Positions 25,650-36,354 of a stretch of DNA of 64,000 nucleotides are shown piece after piece; the stretch's first letter is position 1, and each line of letters opens with the position of its first letter. A program made the translations under genes and the position numbers. A model generated the notes under the pieces. It did not search any database. It was not told the origin of the DNA and worked only from the letters and a program-made list of their open reading frames with translations. Source of the DNA: Channallabes apus (lineage: Eukaryota; Chordata; Actinopteri; Siluriformes; Clariidae); assembly GCA_030522415.1 (NCBI GenBank), contig CM060127.1, positions 15,767,314-15,831,313 on the forward strand, read 5' to 3'.

Positions 25650-27163
25650 ATGTTACAAAACAAAAAGCCCAGTGCCATCGATGAGGCTGCACTTTGGCGG
25701 AACGCCAGGGGGCAGCAGCCCCCTTTCGGAGATGTGAGCCGGTTGGCGTCCCACGTTCTCAAGTGGCGCGCATGCGCAGTCTCGACATGGGTGCAAAACA
25801 CAATCGCTATGGGATACCAACTACAGTTTCTCACAAAGCCACCGCACTTCTCTTCCATAGTCAACACTGTGGTGTCGGATGCCGCCGCAGCGGTGTTTCA
25901 GGAAGAAATAAATTCTCTTCTGAGCAAAGGGGCGATTCAAGTGCTGCCTCCTACGGAAGCGAACTCAGGTTGGTAGTCGGTATTTTGTCGTTCTGAAGAG
26001 AGGGGGAGGACTGCGTCCTATTTTGGATCTGAGAATATTGAACACGTTTCTAAGAACGTACAAGTTCAAAATGCTTACCCTGAGGCAACTGCTAAATGCA
26101 ATAGGTCCGGGAGATTGGTGCACTACGATCAATCTCACAGATGCTTACTTTCATATAGCGATCTTTCCGCGCCACAGAAAGTTTCTGAGGTTTGCATTCG
26201 AGGGCGTGGCCTACGAGTACCTAGTGCTGCCGTTCGGCCTGTCACTAGCTCCCCGAACGTTCACGAAGTGCGTCAAGGCGGCGCTGCCTCCTCTTCAGGA
26301 GAGAGGCATTCGCATATTGGCCTATTTAGATGACTGGGCGCTAATAGCGAGCTCAAGCCAGCAGGCGGAGAAACAGTCAGCGCTAGTTCTGTCTCACATT
26401 CAGACCTTAGGGTTCTCAGTAAACATGCAGAAAAGCTCACTGACTCCGAGTCAACAGTTTTCATTCCTAGGTCTGGAGATATGCTCCGTTACCAGCCGAG
26501 CACGTCTCTCAGAGCACAGAATAGCCCTGTTTCAGTTGCAACACAGACTTCGTTTCCGAGTGTTTTTACAGCTAATAGGAATGATGGTGTCTATGATTGC
26601 TGTGATGGCTCTCGGGCTGTTGAACATGAGTGCATTTCAGCGCTGGGTGCGCTCTCACCGCCTATGTGCGGTGCGCCACCTCAACAGTGGCGCAAAAGGT
26701 TGACAGTGACGCCGTCATGCATGTCAGCTCTTCTGCCCTGGAGGGAACCCAGGCTGTTACGTCAGGGCCCTCCGATAGGCAGGGTGTCATTTCGCAAAGT
26801 GGTGTCAACAGATGCCTCCCTCAATGCCCATTATTCTTCTCCATAACAGATCGCAATGCCCCACTGGGGATTGATGCGCTGGCACACTTGTGGCCCCCAG
26901 CTCTATTGTATGCTTTTTCTTCAGTAGAAGTGATTCCGCCTGCCGCAGAGATGGTGCGCCAGCAGGGCCTGTCCCTAATCCTGGTGGCCCCTCATTCGCC
27001 GGCGAAGTTGTGGTATGCAGAGATAGTCAGTCTGCTAGCAACAGAACCATGGAAACTTCCTCTCCTCAGGGACCTTCTGTCTCAGGCAGGGGGAGAAGTA
27101 GTGCACCCGTGTCCCGAGCTGTGGAACTTGCACGCTTACCTGTTGAAAGGTCCAATCAGTTAG
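25650..27163 (+). pseudogene. DIRS reverse transcriptase/RNase H, broken
   Basis: The RT starts in one frame (TKPPHFSSIVN, EINSLLSKGAIQVLP), meets a TAG at 25974, and continues from about 26023 in another frame. That frame shows LRPILDLRILNTFL, INLTDAYFHIAIFP, YLVLPFGLSLAPRTFTK and the active site ILAYLDDWALIA. Near 26700 it shifts again into RNase H remnants (VVSTDASLNAH) with a probable internal deletion, then SPAKLWYAEIVSLL to 27163. At least three disabling changes are present. The YLDD box itself is intact. Confidence 0.85.
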
Positions 27164-27189
27164 CAAAAGGGCTTCCCCCGAATGTGATT

Positions 27190-27588
27190 TAGACAATTCA
27201 AAGTACTCGGGCCTCGTCTACTAGAGGTTTATATGCTTACAAGTGGCGAGCTTTTGAGCAATGGTGTCAAGAACGTAATGTTCTTCCATTTCAGTACTCC
27301 ATGGTGGAGATTTTGTCTTTTCTACAAGAACTATTAGAGAAAGGCCTTTCCTTGTCTACTATTAAAGTATACTTGGCGGCTATATCAGCCTGTCATGTTG
27401 GTTTTGATGGAGTGTCACCAGGGGCTCATCCGCTGGCAGTACGATTTTTAAAAGGAGTGTGACGTCTGCGACCCACTGTGAGGTCCAGTGTTCAGTCTTG
27501 GGATTTATTGTTAGTGCTTGAGGCCGTCTGTGGTCCTCCTTTTGAGCCAGTTGAGTCTATAGATATGAGAATTCTTTCATAAAAGACG
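27190..27588 (+). pseudogene. DIRS tyrosine recombinase, N-terminal part
   Basis: Translation in the frame starting near 27205 gives SSTRGLYAYKWRAFEQWC, SMVEILSFLQELLEKG, LSTIKVYLAAISACHVGF and AHPLAVRFLKGV. This is the SAM-like, DNA-binding N-terminal half of a DIRS tyrosine recombinase. Internal stops occur near 27460 and 27580. The frame is cut by the RTE LINE at 27605 and resumes at 30034. Confidence 0.75.
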
Positions 27589-27605
27589 GCACTTCTTCTT
27601 GCTTT
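27589..27605. repeat. 17-bp target site duplication, copy 1
   Basis: gcacttcttcttgcttt is repeated exactly at 30017-30033, on the other side of the RTE LINE. It proves insertion into the DIRS recombinase and fixes both element edges. Confidence 0.92.
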
Positions 27606-30016
27606 CTTCTTCTTCTTTGTCTTTCGGCTGTTCCCTTTCAGGGGTCGCCACAGCGAATCATCTGCCTCCATCTAACCCTATCCTCTGCATCCTCTTCTCT
27701 CACACCAACTAACTTCATGTCCTCTCTCACTGCATCCATAAATCTCCTCTTTGGTCTTCCTCTAGACCTCCTGCCTGGCAGTTCCAACCTCAGCATCCTT
27801 CTACCGATATATTCACCATCTCTCCTCTGAACATGTCCAAACCACCTCAATCTGGCCTCTCTGACTTTATCTCCAAAGCATCTCACATGGGTTGTCCCTC
27901 TGATTAACTGATTCTTGATCCTATCCATCCTTGTCACTCCCAAAGAGAACCTCAACATCTTCAGCTCTGCTACCTCTAGCTCTGCCTCCTGTCTTTTCTT
28001 CAGTGCCACTGTCTCCGTAGAGCATTGCTGGTCTCACCACTGTCCTGTACACCTTTCCTTTCATTCTCGCTGATGCTCTTTTATTGCACAACACACCTGA
28101 CACTTTTCTCCACCCTTTCCAACCTGCCTGTACTCGTCTCTTCACCTCCTTTGAACACTCTCCGTTGCTCTTGACCGTTGACCCTAAGTACTTAAAATCC
28201 TGCACCTTCTTTACCTCTGCTCCCTGTAGCCTCACTGTTCCTCTTGGGTCCCTCTCATTCACACACATGTATTCCGTCTTGCTGCGGCTAACCTTCATTC
28301 CTCTGCTTTCCAGAGCGTACCTCCACCTCTCCAAATTTTCCTCTACCTGTTCCCTGCTCTTGCTACAAAGCACATTGTCATCTGCAAACATCAAAGACCA
28401 TGGAGACTCCTGTCTAACTTCATCTGTCATCCTGTCCATCACTAGAGCAAACAAAAAGGGGCTTAGAGCCGATCCTTGATGCAGACCCACCTCCACCTTG
28501 AACTCTTCTGTCACACCTGCAGCACATCTCACCACTGTCTTACAACTCTCATACATGTCCTGCACCACTCTAACATACTTCTCTGCCACTCCAGACTTCC
28601 TCATACAACACCACAGCTCCTCTCTCGGCACCCTGTCGTACGCTTTCTCTAAATCTACAAAGACACAATGCAACTCTTTATTACCTTCTCTGTACTTCTC
28701 CATCAGCATCCTCAAAGCAAATACTGCATCTGATGTACTCTTTCTAGGCATAAAACCATATTGCTGCTCACAAATTCTCACCTCTGCCCTTAACCTAGCT
28801 TCCACTACTCTTTCCCACAGCTTCATTGTATGGCTCATTAGCTTTATACCTCTGTAATTGCCACAGCTCTGCACATCTCCCTTGTTTTTAAAAATCGGCA
28901 CCAATACACTTCTCCTCCATTCCTCTGGAATCCTCTCACTCTCCAAGATCTCGTTAAACAAAGTAGTCAGAAACTCTACTGCCACCTCTCCTAAGCACTT
29001 CCATACCTCCACAGGTATGTCATCAGGACCAACAGCCTTTCCACTCTTCATCCTCTTCAACGCCCTTCTCACCTCACTTTTACTAATATTTGCTACTTCC
29101 TGCTCCACAACAGTCACCTCTTCTACTCTTTGTTCTCTTTCGTTTTCCTCATTCATCAACTCCTCAAAGTACTCCTTCCATCTTCCCATCACCCTCCTGG
29201 CATCTGTCAGTACATTTCCATATCTATCTTTAATCACTCTAACCTGCTGCACATCCTTCCCATCTCTATCTCTTTGCCTCACCAACCTGTACAGATCCAC
29301 CTCTCCCTCCTTACTGTCCAGCCTAGCATACAAGTCCTCATATGCTCTTTGTTTGGCCTTTGCCACTTCTACCTTCACCTTACGGTGCATCTCCCTGTAC
29401 TCCTGTCTACTCTCTTCAGTCCTCTCAGAGTCCCACTTCTTCCTAGCTAGCCTCTTTCCCTGTATACACTCCTGGACTTCCTCATTCCACCACCAAGTCT
29501 CCTTGTCTCCTTTTCCCTTACCTGATGATACACCAAGTATCCTCTTACCTGTCTCCGTGATCACATTGGCTGTATTTGTCCAATCAACTGAAAGCACCTC
29601 CTGACCACCCATAGCTTGTCTCGACTCCTCCCTAAAGACTACACAACATTCTTCCTTTCTCAGCTTCCACCACTTTGTCCTCTTCTCTGCCTTTGTCCTC
29701 TTCACCTTCCTCACCACCAGGGTTATTTTACACACCACCATTCTGTGTTGTCTGGCTACACTCTCCCCTACCAACACTTTGCAGTCACTAATCTCTTTCA
29801 GATTACAACGTCGACACAAGATGTAGTCCACCTGAGTGCTTCTGCCTCCGCTCTTATATGTCACCCTATGTTCCTGCCTCTTCTGGAAGAAAGTATTTAC
29901 TACTGCCATTTCCATCCTCTTTGCAAAGTCCACCACCATCTGTCCTTCTACATTCCTGTCCTGAAGACCAAACCTGCCCATCACATTTTGATCACCTCTG
30001 TTCCCTTCCCCAACAT
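27606..30016 (-). mobile_element. RTE-type LINE, 5'-truncated, inserted antisense in DIRS recombinase
   Basis: This 2.4-kb insertion has a (GAA)-rich 3' tail at its low-coordinate end (cttcttcttct on plus) and a truncated endonuclease at its high-coordinate end, and is flanked by a 17-bp duplication. The encoded polyprotein is nearly open over its whole length, so the insertion is young. Clade assignment (RTE/Proto-like rather than L1 or L2) rests on RT motifs and the short repeat tail. Confidence 0.88.
27638..30016 (-). pseudogene. RTE-type endonuclease/reverse transcriptase, one frameshift
   Basis: The protein starts inside the endonuclease (QVDYILCRRCNLKEISDCK, then VARQHRMVVCK with the His of the active site). 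It continues with an Arg/Lys-rich spacer and the RT: MKSGKAVGPDDIPVEVWKC, NYRGIKLMSHTMKLWERV, VFVDLEKAYDRVPREELW, GLHQGSALSPFLFALVMD and the active site LMFADDNVLCSKS. It ends with the RTE-type C-terminus, with a frameshift at about 27990-28010 before LELPGRRSRGRPKRRFMD. About 700 residues are open before the shift. The missing 5' part means it cannot move itself. Confidence 0.85.
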
Positions 30017-30033
30017 GCACTTCTTCTTGCTTT
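30017..30033. repeat. 17-bp target site duplication, copy 2
   Basis: Exact repeat of gcacttcttcttgcttt. The DIRS recombinase reading resumes within it (TALLLALASAKRVGD). Confidence 0.92.
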
Positions 30034-30555
30034 AGCGTCTGCTAAACGAGTGGGTGATCACCACGCTTTGTCCATGCATCCATCTTGTACGCAGTTTGCT
30101 GCTAATGGGTTAAAGGTTACTCTGCGGCCAAACGTGGCCTATGTACCGAAGGTGGTCTCCACTGATTATAGCTCTATGGTCTTTGACCTTTATAGCTTTT
30201 GTCCTCCTACTTTTGCTTCTGAGGAGCAGGGTAAATTACATAATTTGTGTCCCGTACGTGCACTACGGGTCTACATGGACCGTACAGTAAATATGCGCTT
30301 ATGTGATCAATTGTTTATCTTCTTTGCCAGTCCAGTAAAGGGTAAAGCACTGTCTAAGCAGCTGCTTTCCATTGGATTGTGGAGGCTATTTCATTAGGTC
30401 ATAGCAGTAAGGGTGTCCCATTGCCTCTGGGTGTGAAAGCACATTTAACAAGAGCTATGGCAACATCATGGGCGCTGTTCAAAGGAACGTCCATGGGTGA
30501 TATTTGCGCGGCAACCAGTTGGTCCTCACCGCACACTTTTGTCCGGTTCTACTGA
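30034..30555 (+). pseudogene. DIRS tyrosine recombinase, catalytic part
   Basis: After the RTE insertion the frame gives ALASAKRVGDHHALSMHP (first catalytic Arg), LCPVRALRVYMDRT and QLFIFFASPVKGKALSK. A frameshift near 30380 leads to VKAHLTRAMATSWALFKG (the His-x-x-Arg pair), then SPHTFVRFY, where Tyr would be the nucleophile. The Arg-His-Arg-Tyr set of tyrosine recombinases is therefore still recognisable. Confidence 0.82.
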
Positions 30556-30954
30556 CTTGATATAATGGCCCCCTCGGTGGCTCATTCTGTCCTCTCTGCG
30601 GTGTCCATGATGCAGTAGAGTAGCTATCAGGATTCTTGTGGCTAACTTTGGTAGATGCTTGGTGGGGCGTGAATATATGGTTATGACTATAACCTCTGTT
30701 CCCTGAAGAAGAGGAACGAGGTACAACACATTGCTGCCCCGCCTCACAGTTACGCTCGGCGAAGAGCGGCTGTCGAACTGAGGGTGATAATGATTAGTTA
30801 GATGTACTTTTTTAGGAAGGTATAACTAACTTAAAACAGCAGTTTCAATTAACTTTTTAAAATGATTTGGCACAACTTCAACCACTGAAGTTGAGTGAAC
30901 TTAAAATTGCTTTGCAGCCGGTTGTCTTAACTTTTTAAGTTAAGTCAACTTTCT

Positions 30955-31110
30955 GGATGCAGTGCCGGTCCCAAGCCCGGATAAAATGGGAGGGTTGCGT
31001 CAGGAAGGGCATCCGGCGTAAAACCTGTGCCAAGTTGTAGTGCGGACTGGATATTCCGCTGTGGCGACCCCTTGCCGGGAGCAGCCGAAAGACCAACAAC
31101 AACAACAACA
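30955..31110 (+). mobile_element. SINE 3' region with RTE-like tail
   Basis: gcatccggcgtaaaacctgt, gtgcggactggatattccgc, tgtggcgaccccttgccggg and agcagccgaaagacc end in (caa)n. The segment parallels the SINE at 19895-20090, and its last 45 bp match the 3' end of the RTE LINE nearby. The tRNA-like head is missing or unrecognisable. Confidence 0.72.
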
Positions 31111-31371
31111 GTATAGTGGCAATGTAGTGAAGCACAACACAAGCCACTATGATGTTGCATGCCATCTCTGGACTGGCCCAGAGCCCACGCAGACACTGAC
31201 ACCTTGGCCCGTGTCCGGCTGTGAGCCAGGTTAAAGTGTGTCTGTGGTCCAGGTTCAGGTTCAGGGTAGGGTGTCATTAAATAGGGCAGACAAGGGTATC
31301 CTCTGTCCCCCAGCAAGTAACCATTGTACTGTCCTGTAATGATTCAAGTGTACAATACATACATATATATA

Positions 31372-31736
31372 TCCATTCATTCATTCATCTTCTATACCGC
31401 TTTATCCCTCATTTCTGGGTCGCGGGGGACCTGGAGCCTATCCCAGGAGGCTTAGGGCACAAGGCGGGGTACACCCTGGACAGGGTGCCAATCCATCGCA
31501 GGGCACACACTCATACGCACATTCACACACTACAGTCACTTTGGGAACGCCAATTAGCCTAACCTGCATATCTTTGAACTGTGGGAGGAAACCGGAGTAC
31601 CCGGAGGAAACCCACCAAGCACGGGGAGAACATGCAAACTCCATGCACACAGTGACGGGAACCGAGCTTGGCCGGGGAATCGAACCCAGACCCTGGAGGT
31701 GCAAGGCGACAGTGCTAACCACTACACCACCGTGCC

Positions 31737-31737
<1 letters not shown>
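31372..31737 (-). mobile_element. full-length tRNA-derived SINE
   Basis: Read on the minus strand, the element starts cggcacggtggtgtagtgg, an A-box-like start. It has a perfect B box GGTTCGATTCC (31676-31686 in reverse). It then runs through the family body with tttcctcccacagttcaaag, taggctaattggcgttccc, ggattggcaccctgtccagg and aagcggtatagaagatgaat, ending in (aatg)n. This is the best reference copy for the six or more fragments in the window. Confidence 0.85.

Positions 31738-31770
<33 letters not shown>
31738..31770. repeat. (TA)n microsatellite
   Basis: An uninterrupted run of TA dinucleotides directly follows the SINE head. Confidence 0.95.
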
Positions 31771-31775
<5 letters not shown>

Positions 31776-31799
31776 CATTGTATAGAGCAAAACATACCC

Positions 31800-32830
31800 T
31801 GCTGAAATGTCTGGCATAATGATGACTTGTGGAAAATTCTAGTATCATGCACAGATCCTGGCCATTTTGCATCATCATTAGTAATGATGTGAGTTGCCTC
31901 ACATATTAAAAAAGTAATGAGTTTAATGATTTTAACAAGGCAAAAAATTAAGCACACAAAATTAAGTTGTTACCTGTACACTGATACTATAAATAGATTT
32001 CCTATTAACATAGTCTCCATCATTTATTGAAGGAGCTTTAATTGGAATGTGGGTGCCATCAATGCACCCTGGTACATTTGGAAACCCTGAAATAGAAAGT
32101 CATATATGGAGGGATCAAGTGTGGGTGTGTGTGTGTGTGTGTGTGCAGGATGAATACATGTATACAAATAGTATGACTACATATTAAATATGCGTCATCG
32201 ATTTTACTACAAAGGATAAACCTGCCACTCTGTGGAATTCCTCTTTAATACCACACAGAGGTTTATGTCCAGGGAACTGTACATATGTGTGTAAGAAGTG
32301 TTTAAGTGCCAGACATACAATTGCCTTTCCCACATGCTCTGCATCGCCCACGTTGTACAAAAAATGCCCTGACGCAAAAAAACGAAGTGATATGCACGGA
32401 ATGTTTTCTAAGCGCAGACCCGCCGTTTGTGACATTTGCAATATGCGGTTTCAAGAGATGTGTTAAGTAAATTAACGATTCCATTGAAAACCAATAAAAC
32501 TCTTTCTCATAAATATTAGGAAATGAAAAAACATCATTACGCGGTCATATAATTCTCTCCCGGCAAAAAAAAGCCTCGTATAATTTGTGCCTCCGCGTCC
32601 ACGGGATCCTCATTAAAGGGGCGCGGCCTGCTGAATAACCTTCTGGAACAAACTTACCCTGGAACATAACCTGTTACCGAGCAGGTTATCTTCAGAGAGT
32701 AAGTTGCTATGGTTACATACATACCCAGAAAGTTACCTCCGTTTTTGGAACCGAAAGTTGAGGTTATCCACTAACTTACCCTCAAACTTATCTGGGTATG
32801 TCACATAACCTGCTTTCTGGAACACCCCCC
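31800..32830 (-). mobile_element. decayed PIF/Harbinger transposon
   Basis: On minus, transposase pieces appear in the order of HARBI1-like proteins: SLRFFASGHFLYNVGDAEHV (about 32290-32400), FPGHKPLCGIKEEFHRVAG (about 32220-32280), then after an intron-like insert FPNVPGCIDGTHIPIKAPS (about 32030-32090, first catalytic Asp) and THIITNDDAKWPGSVHDTRI (about 31820-31890, second Asp). The high-coordinate end carries a long terminal sequence beginning at 32830 on minus (gggtgttccagaaagcaggt). The other end is lost against the SINE/(TA)n. Stops and a missing C-terminus mark it as dead. Confidence 0.82.
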
Positions 32831-33552
32831 AGATAGCATGACAAAAACAAACAAACAAACAGACAAACAAATAAATTAAAGTCAACAAAATGCTTTTTGA
32901 CACACTTATATGTGAAATGACGTGATAATATCCTTGTGACAAGTAGGCTTAACATGAATGTGTGTGAATGTATCTGGCCTGCAGCAGTTATTGGACTGCA
33001 ACTGTACGTACAATGGCAATTAAATAAATTTTAACATTTAGCATCTTTTCTGACTTTTGAAAATCTATCTGATTACTTCACACTTACAGTATTCAGGGAG
33101 ATCCCAGAAACTGGCTTCCTAAAATAGGTAACATTTTTTTCTGTAAATTCCATATAAACTATGAAAGTTCTTTTTGTTTTTGAATCAGTCAGTCAACCAA
33201 AAAGCAGCTGTGAGGCTTTTAACAGGTATAATAAATTATATACAATATAATATAAATAACAGGGGCGTAGATTTAGGGTGGACGGAGGGGATGTGTCCCC
33301 ACCAATATCTTCCGACCATTGAAATGTCCCCACCAATAATTTAATCCACTTAAAAAAATTAAATAAAATCGTGCTGTCAGCATTAACCTAGACACGCAGA
33401 AAGGGATAAATCACGTTCTCTCCTTGAGTCCTCCCGCCCCCAAAACACATGAACATTTTGATTGGCTGTTCCTTTCCCTGCTATCATGTGATAGACTATT
33501 GGCTGCGTTCAGACACAAGCAGCGCCAAATGCAGTGGATTTTTTTTGAGAGG

Positions 33553-33691
33553 GTGCTCGCTGCAGAGCCAAATGGGAGGAGCTGGAGCTCCAGCTCCCCC
33601 TCGCTGGAGCTCCAGCTCCCCCTCGCTGGAGCTCCAGCTCCCCCTCGCTGGAGCTCTAGCTCCCCCTCGCTAGATCTAGTGGGCGGGGCTT
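33553..33691. repeat. left arm of inverted repeat with 22-bp minisatellite
   Basis: The arm runs from gtgctcgctgcagagccaaa through four copies of a 22-bp unit (ctggagctccagctccccct plus cg) to agatctagtgggcggggctt. The same arm with a single unit lies inverted at 36282-36354. The unit contains the palindrome CTGGAGCTCCAG. Confidence 0.92.
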
Positions 33692-34429
33692 CATGGGAGA
33701 TGGGAGAATGCTAGCATTAGTTACGCGGAAAAAAACAACAACTAATTAACGTTTCTGTTCAAGGGTGTGAAAACATAGCAACCATAGTCATGTCGAGACA
33801 GCAATAAATGTAAGATATACATTTTATATACATTTCAATGTAAAATTCATCTTTAAAGTACAGTTTTCTTACCGTGCGATACAGATACATCTAGTTCGAT
33901 ACGTCATTCGACTTCATGAACTGAAATGTGTAGCGCATTATGAAATGTATGGTGGATCTCTTTGAGTTCATATTTTTATGTTTCAGCCAGTTATGGTTTT
34001 CAGTATTATCTAATTATAATTTAATCATGGTAAAACACAAACCCCTGGCTCTAACATAAAGCTCCAACATTTTTATTGCAATATGGTCAAATACATCTTT
34101 GTTTACATCTGACTGCCTGTAATTCCTTTAGAAAACTGGCAAGTCACATTTCACCTGGCCACTGGAACATGTCTGTACTGGCAGATTTTGAGGTACAGCT
34201 TTTTAACTTCTTTGCTTGTGAACTTTTCATATCTGTAGGTGAGTGTTACGAAAGAATGCAGTGCACAGATGTCACAAATAACCCGCTATGGGTGAACTGA
34301 GTTTAAAGTGCACTTTTTTAACAAAACTATAAACAAAGACAAAACTAAATAAAAACATTTACCGGACATGACAGCTATATAATGTATTTATTGAATATGG
34401 TCTAATTGTAAATTGTCTAAAATTTACAG

Positions 34430-35424
34430 GGTGCCCCTCTTCAGCTTGGAGGAATTGATTGTGGGGTATTCATGTTGATGGTAAGTGGTCTTATAATTGC
34501 TATGCAGCTGTGTTTGTGTGCTAAACACCACATTTGTTAATAAAGTTTTGGTTTTGGTTTTTAGTATGCACTCCATGTTACGCTCTCAAAGCCATTTGAT
34601 TTTGCTGCGGTGAGTTTGCATCAATTTATGGTTATTTATAAAGCAAAAAGACATTCAAAAAAAGACTAAGCCTTTCAATTGCTATCTTTTATTAGTCTGA
34701 CATGCCTATAATCAGGAAGTGGTGGTGCTATCAGTTAATTCAGACATTTCCTCTGACAAGGTATGGTACTGATAATCATACTTTTGATTTAAACATCCAT
34801 ACTGTGGATTTCCAGTGTGCAGACAATATATAAACAATGCATGCCTAAAACCATGCCTAATGTTTGTCACTTGCCACAGTCAAATCCAACAACTAGTCAC
34901 CCAGGAACAACTACCTAATCCAGATGACATGATGGAAGTCACTCCAGCTGAGTCAGATAGCATGGAGATCACCCCAACCACAGGAATCTATGTATGTAGA
35001 CACAATGTTTATGTATTGCTTAAATCGTTTATGCATTTACCTTTTCTGTTTTATATAGGTGTTTATAAGCAGAACTTCACTAATTACATTATTATTGGAA
35101 TCCTTATCTTGCACACAGGACTCAGCGGTGATGAAAAACATTTTGCTGGCCTGTAAGTGGGTGGAGGAGAACCAACACCAATTTGCTGGGAAAATTGAAC
35201 TGCCAAAGATCCTGAAGATGAAGGAGGAAGATGCATTGTTGGCTATCACAATGCGAGACTTGTTCCTAAACACAATGTTTTATGAAGGTGAAAGGGATGA
35301 AGAAGAAATTTGGGCTCCCTTTCTTTTTACTTTTCAGAGAGTTGAGGACATGGACATTTTCTTGCAGGAAGTACGAGACAAAAGAGACATCCGTGTGTCT
35401 TGTTTAGACAACCCTCACTTGTGA
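34430..35424 (+). CDS. chimeric ULP/SENP-like protease fragment joined to SMC5-hinge-like segment, five exons, partial
   Basis: Five exons, 34430-34480, 34565-34609, 34696-34760, 34880-34991 and 35119-35424, have AG/GT borders and join in one open frame to a TGA. Exons 1-3 read PLQLGGIDCGVFMLMYALH and MPIIRKWWCYQLIQTFPLT, the catalytic-Cys block and following helix of C48 (ULP1/SENP) SUMO proteases. The His and Asp blocks that should precede were not found. Exon 4 is an acidic linker. Exon 5 (about 100 residues: ACKWVEENQHQFAGKIELPK, then EDMDIFLQEVRDKRDIRVS) resembles the SMC5 hinge region, where vertebrate SMC5 has EDMEVFLKEVRDNKKLRV. It lies inside the hAT-like element. The frame is intact over all five exons, but upstream exons are missing. 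The SMC5 match comes from memory of the family, not from an alignment. Confidence 0.6.
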
Positions 35425-35512
35425 ATGTACTAGTGGGGTACTGTAATGTAAATATTGATTTTTGTGTTGTGTTTTTGAAATATATTTATTTATTTTAATA
35501 TATTGTTATACC

Positions 35513-35518
35513 ATTAAA
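35513..35518 (+). terminator. candidate poly(A) signal of the chimeric gene
   Basis: ATTAAA about 90 bp after the stop codon, followed by a GT-rich stretch (cttgtgtgaaaagaagtgtt). Confidence 0.4.
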
Positions 35519-36281
35519 ATCTTGTGTGAAAAGAAGTGTTGTGTTCTTGAAATATATTTATAATTTTATGACTTCTTATTATGACATTTTATCTAAATTT
35601 AAGATTTATTTTGTGTTTAGATGCACATTTTCCTGTTTTAGGTTAACAGAAACAAATAAATCCAGCAAAAAACTTGTAGGACAGTGGAGTTTGTGACCAT
35701 TAAATGAAGTTGCATGGCTGGTTTTAGGCTACTGGACTGGTCACTTATTTCCATTTAAAATAATAATAAAACGTAAAAAATAGCATAATGTGTAGCCTAT
35801 CACATAAAGGTGGAGTCTGTTTAAAATTATAGTCAAAATTCAATTTAAATAAACTTCATTATTTATTACATTATTAATCAGATGCTTTAGAATAGTTGAT
35901 GAATTAAAGAGGGGTGCACAGATAGTTAGCAAACGGTTTTATCCAAAGCGACTTAAAAAGTGAGGAAACTATTCATCCTTATAAGTAGTAAATAAGACAA
36001 TCTTACATAAATACAACGTTTAGAAAGTTATTAGAAACACACACATATATAGTGTGAGTAATGTTCGTATCAAGTATTTGCGTAAAACTACACTATTAGT
36101 GGGCAATAAAGCATTATTAAAATATTTACGTAATGCCGTTAGTCACAAAAATGGTACTGGCCATGCTGAAAAGAATAAATCCTAATCTTGACAAATATTA
36201 GAGAAAGATAAGCATTTACTTCCGTTATGGTTGAACCTGCACTGACATTAACATCCACTTGGTAGCGCTTGATAGCGTCTC

Positions 36282-36354
36282 AAGCCCCGCCCACTAGATC
36301 TAGCGAGGGGGAGCTGGAGCTCCAGCTCCTCCCATTTGGCTCTGCAGCGAGCAC
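36282..36354. repeat. right arm of inverted repeat (one minisatellite unit)
   Basis: Reverse complement of the left arm at 33553-33691, with one 22-bp unit instead of four. The two arms enclose 2.6 kb including the chimeric gene and could be the ends of an inner element or subterminal repeats of the outer one. Confidence 0.9.

Larger units (their letters stand above)
20440..30770 (+). mobile_element. DIRS-type retrotransposon, broken by two nested LINEs
   Basis: DIRS elements encode Gag, reverse transcriptase/RNase H and a tyrosine recombinase instead of an integrase. All three are visible in order on the plus strand once two insertions are removed: Gag N-part (20818-21087), L2 insertion, Gag C-part (24701-25429), RT/RNase H (25650-27163), recombinase N-part (to 27588), RTE insertion, recombinase C-part (30034-30555). 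Near the two ends, gttccct followed by ggtacaacacat occurs in direct orientation (12-mers at 20465-20476 and 30720-30731), consistent with DIRS terminal/internal repeat structure. Outer limits are approximate. Several stops and frameshifts make it inactive. Confidence 0.85.

Noticed and set aside
28084..30035. Several plus-strand open frames of 100-250 codons rich in Ser, Leu and Thr
   Set aside because: They are the antisense of the RTE reverse transcriptase, which has clear motifs on the minus strand.
33580..33680. Regularly repeated 22-bp units, considered as a CRISPR array
   Set aside because: Units are contiguous without spacers, and the genome is a vertebrate nuclear one.
33424..33714. 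Two overlapping open frames of 74-96 codons with Ser/Leu-rich repeats
   Set aside because: They translate the 22-bp minisatellite arm, which is open in several frames by composition.
34130..34245. Possible extra upstream exon of the ULP-like frame (HWNMSVLADFEVQLF)
   Set aside because: The His-Trp recalls the C48 His block, but the following residues do not fit the family and the phase does not join 34430, so it was left out.
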